Source of the DNA: Pseudomonadales bacterium
Lineage (GTDB): Bacteria > Pseudomonadota > Gammaproteobacteria > Pseudomonadales > DT-91
DNA length: 39,314 nucleotides
Assembly (NCBI GenBank): GCA_013215055.1
Contig: JABSRQ010000042.1
Span: 1-39,314, forward strand
Reading direction: 5' to 3'
The notes under the pieces: generated by a model
Database searches by the model: none
The model's input: only the letters and a program-made list of their open reading frames with translations
Told to the model about the DNA's origin: nothing
Translations under genes and position numbers: made by a program
Shown: positions 22,599-29,239 of the stretch, piece by piece
How positions within the stretch are numbered: the stretch's first letter is position 1
Layout: the number at the start of each line of letters is the position of its first letter

Positions 22599-24740
22599 TT
22601 AGCTTTTACGGCGAATGATATCGCGTACCAGAAAGCGGGCCGGATTGATCGCGCTGAGCAAATGGCGGTTAACCGGAAAAGGCTGCTGCAGGCAATAGGC
22701 TTTGATAATCGCTGCGGTTAAAGGCGCTGTGGCAAAACCTCTTGATCCAAAACCTGTGTTTAACATCAAACCGGAATAATAGGGGCCGGTGACAGGAATA
22801 AAGGCCTTGGCCGTTTTGGCATAATTTTTATAACGGTATTTGAATGCTGCTTTCATCGGCACGGGGCCGACTACTGGCAGGTAGTCGGGCGTGGTGCAGC
22901 GAAAGGCAACGGAGCCAGAAAGGCTCTGGGCTTGTGTATCTATAGTAGAAAAATCAGGTAAATACTGGATAAGTTTTTGCAGGTTTTGTTGCTGTGATTG
23001 TTTACTTAGCTCAGCATTTGTATCACGTAAATCATAGCTGGCTCCCAGGTTATATGTATTCGGGCTTTCAGGATCGGCTGGGGTGATATAGCCGTTATGA
23101 CAGAGGGTGGTTTTTAGTTGAGGCAGCTGATCATTATTGATTTGTGAAATTTGGCCGCGGATATTTTTAAGTGGCAGCTGGAAGTCATCGTTATCTAAGG
23201 TTTTTAACAAACTATTGGCGGCGAAGGCGTTGCATATAATAACAAAGTCAGCCTGCATTAACTGGCTGCTGTTATGCTTCAGGCTCTTCAGCATGACCGT
23301 CCAGGGCTTTTCTGCATCATGCTGATATTGCAGTTTCACAGCCTCTGTGCGAGGCATAAAGTTTACATCAACATGTTTTTTAAACTGCTGCTCATAGCGT
23401 TGTTGTAAGCTGGCCTGTCTGAACCAGCCGGTGCTGGCATACCATAAACAAGGCTGTTTAATGGTCGTGCCTGCCATAGTGCTGGCCTGCTGTTGATCAA
23501 CTAATGTCACCAAATTAGGCATGTTTTGAAAGCGTTGAATCAAGGCCTCTGCATCGGCGAGTTTATTGTTTTCTATTACTTGTAGCATACCGCTTTTGTG
23601 AAAGGCTGCGTCTAAAGGGTGATAAAGGCGCTGTGCATACAGATAACTGTGTAAATTAAATTCGGCTAAATCCCCTTGTTGATGTGAAAGCTTGGGAAAT
23701 AACACCCCCTGCTTATTGCCTGAAGCTTTTTGCATCATCTGTTCTTCACTGTCGACTAAGGTGACGTTCACCCCTGCATCGGCTAACTGTTTTGCTGTAG
23801 TGCAACCTGCAATGCCTGCACCAATGACAATGGCGGTTTTTTGTCTGCCGTTTTTTGCTGCATCACGATTTTGGTAAACCGGCCAAAAGGCGCTGTAGGC
23901 ATTCTTCGATAGATGGTTTTTTATGGCTTGCGTTTGATAGGGCAGACCGCGGTATTGGCCGATAAGCATTTCACGCTTGCGGCCAAAACCCTTGGTTTTT
24001 TGCATGCTAAAACCTGCGGCTTTTAAACCCCGCCTGACAAAACCGGATGCGGTAAAGGTTGCTAATGTCGTGCCTCGATGGCTTAAACTTGCCATGGTTT
24101 GAAACAAGGTGTCGCTCCACATATCCGGATTTTTAGACGGTGCAAAACCATCTAAAAACCAGGCGTCAACGCAGCGACCCAATGTGTTTTTAAGGGCTGG
24201 GAAATCATGTTCGTTGAGCTGCTGCAGGCCAGTAATGACGTCCTGCTGGCATAATAGCAAGCTGCAGCCATCGCTAAACTCCAAGGTATGTATACCAGAA
24301 ATGGCATGAGGGTATAGGTTTAACAGTTGATTGACCTGATTTTTAAGCTCCGGCCAGCAGCTTAAGCTTTTTTTTAAATCGGGTTTTGTTAATGGATGAA
24401 TTTCAGTGGAGATAAAATATAAGTGTTTATGTAGGGCCTGTTTATTGGGGCTGTTATTTTTAACGTCTTGCCATAGCTTAAGTGTTTGTAAAAAATTAAG
24501 CCCGGTGCCAAAACCGGTTTCGGCAATAATAAAGTGGCTTTTATCTTTATCATTGAATAATGCGTCGAAACGTTGCGCTAATTGATTATGCTCTAAAAAA
24601 ACGTAGCGACTCTCGGCGGCACCATCGGCGGCAGAAAAATAAACATCCCCATAATCACTGGCAACAGGTGTGGTTTCATTACGCCATTCTAGTTTGGCTT
24701 GGCTAAGAGGGGAGTGCTTCGGCGTATGGGTCGATGACAT
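22599..24740 (-). CDS. mnmC: Bifunctional tRNA mnm5s2U34 biosynthesis protein MnmC
   Basis: The 713-residue fusion has two enzymes. Residues 1-265 are the MnmD methyltransferase, with SAM motif ETGFGTGLN (74-82) and catalytic-loop DGFAPSKNPDMW starting at D197. Residues about 300-690 are the FAD-dependent oxidoreductase: VIGAGIAG (305-312) after a beta strand, NIRGQIS, then a C-terminal FRCTTPDYLPVVGPV and NTGFGSRGF. It turns cmnm5(s2)U34 into nm5(s2)U34 and then mnm5(s2)U34 in the wobble base of several tRNAs, acting after MnmEG. Length and order match the enterobacterial fused form. The ribosome site is weak. It heads a two-gene unit with glutaminyl cyclase. Confidence 0.97.
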   Translation of the reverse strand: MSSTHTPKHSPLSQAKLEWRNETTPVASDYGDVYFSAADGAAESRYVFLEHNQLAQRFDALFNDKDKSHFIIAETGFGTGLNFLQTLKLWQDVKNNSPNKQALHKHLYFISTEIHPLTKPDLKKSLSCWPELKNQVNQLLNLYPHAISGIHTLEFSDGCSLLLCQQDVITGLQQLNEHDFPALKNTLGRCVDAWFLDGFAPSKNPDMWSDTLFQTMASLSHRGTTLATFTASGFVRRGLKAAGFSMQKTKGFGRKREMLIGQYRGLPYQTQAIKNHLSKNAYSAFWPVYQNRDAAKNGRQKTAIVIGAGIAGCTTAKQLADAGVNVTLVDSEEQMMQKASGNKQGVLFPKLSHQQGDLAEFNLHSYLYAQRLYHPLDAAFHKSGMLQVIENNKLADAEALIQRFQNMPNLVTLVDQQQASTMAGTTIKQPCLWYASTGWFRQASLQQRYEQQFKKHVDVNFMPRTEAVKLQYQHDAEKPWTVMLKSLKHNSSQLMQADFVIICNAFAANSLLKTLDNDDFQLPLKNIRGQISQINNDQLPQLKTTLCHNGYITPADPESPNTYNLGASYDLRDTNAELSKQSQQQNLQKLIQYLPDFSTIDTQAQSLSGSVAFRCTTPDYLPVVGPVPMKAAFKYRYKNYAKTAKAFIPVTGPYYSGLMLNTGFGSRGFATAPLTAAIIKAYCLQQPFPVNRHLLSAINPARFLVRDIIRRKS

Positions 24741-24782
24741 ATTTCAGGTGCTTTCTTCGAGAAAGTTAAAGCAGGTAGATCA

Positions 24783-24817
24783 AAAAAACACAGCGCCAGT
24801 GCAGGGCTGTGTTTTTT
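24783..24817 (-). terminator. Terminator of the MaoC gene
   Basis: A perfect 12-bp stem (AAAAAACACAGC 24783-24794 with 24806-24817) reads as a stem plus U-tract for leftward transcripts ending 17 bp after the MaoC stop codon. The T run lets it work on the other strand too. Confidence 0.88.
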
Positions 24818-24834
24818 AGGCAGTAAAAAAGTCT

Positions 24835-25308
24835 TTAGCCAATTTTTACTGTAGGTAATATAGGTGCTTCCATAGTCATTTTTTTCTTAGGTGCCATGAC
24901 GGTTGCTTTACCGACGGCAACAACGGTGCCTTCTTGATTGGTACAAGTACATAACAGGGCAACAATGGCTTTATCGGCACGAATGGTGTCCACTTCCAGC
25001 TCAACCGTGATTTCATCACCAATAAAAACCGGGGCTTTGAATTTTAATTCTTGACCCATATAGATGGTGCCAGGGCCAGGTAATTCAATCGCTAAAGCGG
25101 CACTGACCAGTGCACCGGTATACATGCCGTGTGCAATACGTTTGCCAAAAGGTGTGCCTGCGGCAAAATCATCATCTAAATGAACCGGATTGACATCACC
25201 GGATACGGTGGCAAACAGGGTGATGTCATCGGCGGTACAGGTTTTGCTATAAGTCGCTTTTTGGCCGATTTCTAATTCGTCGATGGTAACATTGGTTAAG
25301 GTGGTCAC
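24835..25308 (-). CDS. MaoC-family (R)-specific enoyl-CoA hydratase
   Basis: This is a 157-residue single hot-dog-fold protein. The hydratase-2 motif is clear: SGDVNPVHLDDDFA gives the catalytic pair D38 and H43, followed by GKRIAHGM (with H60) and the GPGTIYMGQELKFKAPV strand. The length is typical for PhaJ-type enzymes. These hydrate trans-2-enoyl-CoA to (R)-3-hydroxyacyl-CoA, feeding polyhydroxyalkanoate synthesis or, in other contexts, side-chain and steroid degradation. No phaC is nearby. It is monocistronic and followed by its own terminator. It fits the fatty-acid theme of the neighbourhood (FadD at 26.7 kb, acyl-CoA dehydrogenases at 6 kb). Confidence 0.9.
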   Translation of the reverse strand: MTTLTNVTIDELEIGQKATYSKTCTADDITLFATVSGDVNPVHLDDDFAAGTPFGKRIAHGMYTGALVSAALAIELPGPGTIYMGQELKFKAPVFIGDEITVELEVDTIRADKAIVALLCTCTNQEGTVVAVGKATVMAPKKKMTMEAPILPTVKIG

Positions 25309-25379
25309 AGGCTGTCCTCGTTATAAAATATGCACTTAAAGGCCGATATTTTACGGTTTTATAGTACGCAGGCATAGCC

Positions 25380-26486
25380 TTAATATGTCAATGTTCGTGT
25401 TTGGCAGGGTTTACATTTGGGTAAATAGTCTAGCAGGCTGTCTATGGCTTGCTCTGCCATCAGACGGTAATTGCTGGTGGCTCCACTGAGTACATTTAAT
25501 AGCGGGTAGCTGCCATTGGGGCATAGGAGATCCAAGGCGTAGTCGATGCTGGTATGTAAATCGCGGCCATAAAAGCTGCTGTAATCGATAAATAAGGTGT
25601 TTTGAATCTGGCTTTCCTGGATTTCAGGTAGCTGGTAATGGCGTAAAATAAGATTGCTTTGTTGCACGTTGGATGTAGATGTGGACTGAGTCAATCCGCC
25701 AATTATTAATAATGGTTTATTTTTAATCGGCATGCAGTATAAACCGCCGTTTTTTTCGCCGGGTAATAAACGGATAAGATCGGGCTGTTCCAGTGGGTAG
25801 TGTTGTTTATCCAGAATAAAAAACTGACTCTTACAAATATCCACCTTGCAGCGGCTTTGGTAGGTGAAATTGTTTTCACAGATGGCCAGGGTTTTTGCGC
25901 CGGTTGCATTAATAACAGCTTTGCAGCTTAGGGTTTGGCTGTTATTGAGTTGTATTAACCAGCCATTATCGGACAATTCTACCCGTTCAATTTCTGCGCC
26001 GTTTTTAAATACCGCACCATGCTTTATTGCGAGTTTTTCATTGGCCAGTAACAGCTCTTTATTGTTGATTAAACACTCTGGATAATAAATGCCGGGTGTG
26101 TTGACGGTGTTTGGGTGGGTTGTTAGCGGCGGTGAATGATTTAACCACTTACTTATTTGCTGAAAGATTTTTTGCCCAAATTCTAATTGGCGTTGCTGGA
26201 TATAGTTTGGGTGACTAGGAATAAAAGCCCAGCGCCATTGGCATAATTCGGGGCAGCGCAGTTGTAACAGCTTTTGCTCCCTGAGGCTGCGCCATAGCAG
26301 GGCTAGATTCATTTGCTCTAAGTGACGAATTCCACTGGTTAATAACGGAATATAATCGCGGTTAAACTCATCTTCTTCATCACCCTTGGCTAAAACACAT
26401 ACCGATAAGCCGCGGCTTGCGGCATCGGCTGCGATACCTGTGCCACTGAGACCTGCTCCGATAATTAACAAATCATAGGTTTGCAT
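25380..26486 (-). CDS. FAD-dependent oxidoreductase, shortened GlpD-like
   Basis: The 368-residue form starts at ATG 26486, where MQTYDLLIIGAGLSGTG matches the usual N-terminus of GlpD-type flavoproteins and GAG lies 9 nt upstream. A longer start at 26549 adds 21 residues before the dinucleotide fold and has no ribosome site. The fold shows GAGLSGTGIAADAASRGLSV, then a GIRHLEQMNLALLWRSLREQ segment like the GLRYLE region of glycerol-3-phosphate dehydrogenase. A second half has VINATGA. The usual SS(A)STKLIHGG phosphate/flavin stretch is replaced by FNRDYIPLLTSG. The C-terminal cap domain of GlpD (about 120 residues) is absent. Substrate is therefore uncertain; glycerol-3-phosphate or another alpha-hydroxy acid is a guess. 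Unlike GlpD it has no operon partner. Confidence 0.65.
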   Translation of the reverse strand: MQTYDLLIIGAGLSGTGIAADAASRGLSVCVLAKGDEEDEFNRDYIPLLTSGIRHLEQMNLALLWRSLREQKLLQLRCPELCQWRWAFIPSHPNYIQQRQLEFGQKIFQQISKWLNHSPPLTTHPNTVNTPGIYYPECLINNKELLLANEKLAIKHGAVFKNGAEIERVELSDNGWLIQLNNSQTLSCKAVINATGAKTLAICENNFTYQSRCKVDICKSQFFILDKQHYPLEQPDLIRLLPGEKNGGLYCMPIKNKPLLIIGGLTQSTSTSNVQQSNLILRHYQLPEIQESQIQNTLFIDYSSFYGRDLHTSIDYALDLLCPNGSYPLLNVLSGATSNYRLMAEQAIDSLLDYLPKCKPCQTRTLTY

Positions 26487-26698
26487 AAAGCCAATCTCTA
26501 TGGGTTTATTTATGTATTTATCTAATAAGCTTATTCCAATTTGACTCATTTACTAGCGCAAGCAATGGGCTTAGTAACGAAAAAGTTAGGTTTTTTGCTT
26601 TTCTCGCATTCATAAAAAATGTGTTCTGGGCTAAGCTCTTAGCAATCAGTTACTTAGCAATATAATGAGTTGTAGACACTCTTTACTAAGGCATCATC

Positions 26699-28381
26699 AT
26701 GTTTGAAGAACTCGTAAAAAAACGTTTAACGGCGCTGGATATTCCGGTTGATGTGGATGTGCTGCGTTATGATAATTTATTGCAATATTACGATGAGATG
26801 ATCACGCAATTTGGCGCACGTCCGGCTTATAGCAGTTTGGGGCGTACCATCACGTATGATGAACTTGATAGTTATGCTAATGCTTTTGCCGCATATATAC
26901 AGAACCACACCCAGCTTAACGTTGGTGACAGAATTGCTTTGCAGCTGCCAAATATTATTCAATCGCCGGTGGCTTTATTAGGTTCATTACGCGCAGGTCT
27001 TGTGGTGGTGAATACCAATCCGCTGTATACCGCGCATGAACTGGAGCATCAATTTAATGACGCTGGAGTTAAGGCGATGGTGGTGCTGGCTAACTTGGCT
27101 GATACCACCGCGCAGGTGCTTAAAAACACCGCAGTTGAGACGGTAATTATCACCGAATTAGCCGATTTACATGCCAGCCCCAAACGTCAGATTTTAAATT
27201 TTGTGATTAAACACATTAAAAAAATGGTGCCTGATTTTTGCATAGACGGTGCCGTGTCTTTTACCGACGTGATGAAGCTAGGTGCTTATAATGTGCCCGT
27301 ACTGGCTCAGCCCAATCGGGATGATGTGGCGGTATTACAATATACCGGAGGCACTACCGGGCTTGCCAAGGGCGCGATGTTAACCCACGGTAATATTCTG
27401 GCGAATGCTTTGCAGTGCGCACCTGTATTTGATAGTTATGGGCTGGAGAAACATGCCAGTGAATGTGTGATTCAGCCACTGCCTCTATATCATATTTATG
27501 CGTTTACCGTAGGTTTAGTACTTTTAGGTAAGGGCGCACATACCGTTTTAATTCCTAACCCCAGGGATTTACCGGCGTTAGTTAAAGAGATGGGTAAGTG
27601 GAAGTTCAGTGGCTTCTGTGGGTTAAATACCTTGTTTGTTGCATTGTGTAATAACGCCGATTTTAAAAAACTGGATTTCAGTGGTTTAAAAATGACCTTG
27701 TCTGGTGGTATGGCGCTGACACGGTTTGCGGCTGAACAGTGGACCGGTGTTACGGGTAAAGAAATTTATGAAGGATATGGTTTAACCGAAACCTCGCCGG
27801 TGGTTTCGGTTAATACAGGTAACGGCGCACGTTTGGGCACCATAGGTGTGCCAGTACCGTTAACCCAGATTGATATTCGTGATGATGATGGGCATAGCGT
27901 GGCGGTGGGTGAACGAGGTGAACTTTGTGTTAAAGGCCCGCAGGTGATGAAAGGGTATTGGAAAAACCAAGCCGCTACGGAAGAATCGATAGTAGAAGGC
28001 TGGTTTGCAACCGGTGATGTTGCGGTGATGGATGAGCAGGGTTATTTAAGTATCGTGGATAGAAAAAAAGATATGATTTTAGTCTCGGGTTTTAATGTAT
28101 ATCCCAATGAAGTTGAAGACGTTGCCTGTGATCATGTCAATGTATTGGAAGCTGCCGCAATAGGCATGAAAGATGATAAATCCGGTGAGGTGGTGCATCT
28201 TTATGTGGTTAAAACCCCAGAGGGTAATACATTAACTGAAGAGCAATTAATTACTTTTTGTAAGGAATCCCTGGCTGCGTATAAAGTGCCTAAAAAAGTC
28301 TTTTTTAAAGATGAATTACCGAAAACTAATGTCGGCAAGATCTTACGCCGTAAAGTGAGAGATGAGGCCGCTGAAGCCTGA
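26699..28381 (+). CDS. fadD: Long-chain fatty acid-CoA ligase
   Basis: The 560-residue adenylate-forming enzyme has the AMP/ATP-binding P-loop YTGGTTGLAKGAMLTH (near 220), YEGYGLTETSPV and the RKKDMILVSGFNVYPNEVED hinge region (A8 core). The final K of the NVGKILRRK segment is the universal lysine (A10). It activates free long-chain fatty acids to acyl-CoA in two steps at the inner face of the membrane. The overall sequence follows the FadD subfamily closely. AAGG is 8 nt before the ATG. The following glycosylase gene starts 24 bp after its stop and may be co-transcribed. Substrate range (fatty acid versus bile or steroid acid) cannot be told. Confidence 0.9.
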   Translation: MFEELVKKRLTALDIPVDVDVLRYDNLLQYYDEMITQFGARPAYSSLGRTITYDELDSYANAFAAYIQNHTQLNVGDRIALQLPNIIQSPVALLGSLRAGLVVVNTNPLYTAHELEHQFNDAGVKAMVVLANLADTTAQVLKNTAVETVIITELADLHASPKRQILNFVIKHIKKMVPDFCIDGAVSFTDVMKLGAYNVPVLAQPNRDDVAVLQYTGGTTGLAKGAMLTHGNILANALQCAPVFDSYGLEKHASECVIQPLPLYHIYAFTVGLVLLGKGAHTVLIPNPRDLPALVKEMGKWKFSGFCGLNTLFVALCNNADFKKLDFSGLKMTLSGGMALTRFAAEQWTGVTGKEIYEGYGLTETSPVVSVNTGNGARLGTIGVPVPLTQIDIRDDDGHSVAVGERGELCVKGPQVMKGYWKNQAATEESIVEGWFATGDVAVMDEQGYLSIVDRKKDMILVSGFNVYPNEVEDVACDHVNVLEAAAIGMKDDKSGEVVHLYVVKTPEGNTLTEEQLITFCKESLAAYKVPKKVFFKDELPKTNVGKILRRKVRDEAAEA

Positions 28382-28404
28382 TTGGGCTTTAGCGGTATTT
28401 GACT

Positions 28405-28941
28405 ATGGCTTGGGCGCAGGGGTTCACCCCACAGGTAGATTCACACACTAGAGTCTTGATTTTAGGCAGTATGCCGGGTATTAAATCATTAAAAGATGAG
28501 CAATATTATGCCCATGCTCGTAATGCCTTTTGGCCTATTATCACCGCGCTTTTGGATGTAGAGGCGGATGCTGAATATTCACAGCGCCTTATGATGTTAA
28601 ATCAATGTGGTGTAGGGCTTTGGGATGTGTATCATCGCTGTTATCGCCCGGGAAGCCTGGATAGCAATATCGATAAAAAGTCTTCTGAATTAAATGACTT
28701 TGTGAGCTTGTTGCAGCGTTATAAGCATATTCGCTGGATATTTTTTAATGGCAAGGCGGCTGAAACAGCCTTTGTTAAGCAGGTGATGCCACATTTAGTG
28801 ACAAGTTTAAGTGCAGATGTTTTTTCAAATTTGCATTTTCAAGGTCTGCCTTCAACCAGTCCTGCGAATGCGGCGATGAATGTTGACACAAAAAAAAAGC
28901 ATTGGATGCAGATAAAGCAGGTGTTAGACGCGAATGAATAA
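28405..28941 (+). CDS. Hypoxanthine-DNA glycosylase (DNA-deoxyinosine glycosylase, UDG family 6)
   Basis: The 178-residue protein has the family-6 UDG-superfamily signature: GSMPGIKSL as motif 1, YYAHARNAFWPII, GLWDVYHRC, GSLDSNI, and LPSTSPANAAM as motif 2. It removes deaminated adenine (hypoxanthine) from DNA and starts base excision repair. TTG 28399 is also in frame, but ATG 28405 fits better. It follows fadD by 23 bp, and its last 8 bp overlap the next gene, so the three may be one transcript. There is no obvious reason for the fadD link. Confidence 0.85.
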   Translation: MAWAQGFTPQVDSHTRVLILGSMPGIKSLKDEQYYAHARNAFWPIITALLDVEADAEYSQRLMMLNQCGVGLWDVYHRCYRPGSLDSNIDKKSSELNDFVSLLQRYKHIRWIFFNGKAAETAFVKQVMPHLVTSLSADVFSNLHFQGLPSTSPANAAMNVDTKKKHWMQIKQVLDANE

Positions 28942-29236
28942 ATTAAATCAAGCCTCAGCACAAAAGTGTTTAGTGGATGAAATTACAGTGATTTATCGAC
29001 GTTTATCCGAGGGTAAAGATGTTAGCCCTGCGCAGCATTTTTATTTAGAAGGCCAAGCCAAGTTGTTATTAGATTTTGACATCGTCTCTTATGTCTGGTT
29101 AAAAGCGCAGGTGAATGCACTTTATGTGCAGTATATGGGGCAGGAGATAGATAAAACGTTCTGGCTTTGGAGTGAGGAACAGGGGCAATTTATGTTGCCG
29201 ATAAAGATGCATAAAGCCCCGGTTTATAAAGGCTGA
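28934..29236 (+). CDS. Small conserved-looking protein of unknown function
   Basis: The 100-residue soluble protein begins 8 bp inside the end of the glycosylase gene, a sign of translational coupling. It has an alpha-helical pattern (VDEITVIYRRLSEGKDVSP, then LKAQVNALYVQYMG), one Cys, and a WLWSEEQGQFMLP C-terminus. There is no signal or membrane segment. I recognise no family. Coupling suggests it could act with the glycosylase, which is inference. Confidence 0.6.
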   Translation: MNKLNQASAQKCLVDEITVIYRRLSEGKDVSPAQHFYLEGQAKLLLDFDIVSYVWLKAQVNALYVQYMGQEIDKTFWLWSEEQGQFMLPIKMHKAPVYKG

Positions 29237-29239
29237 CTA

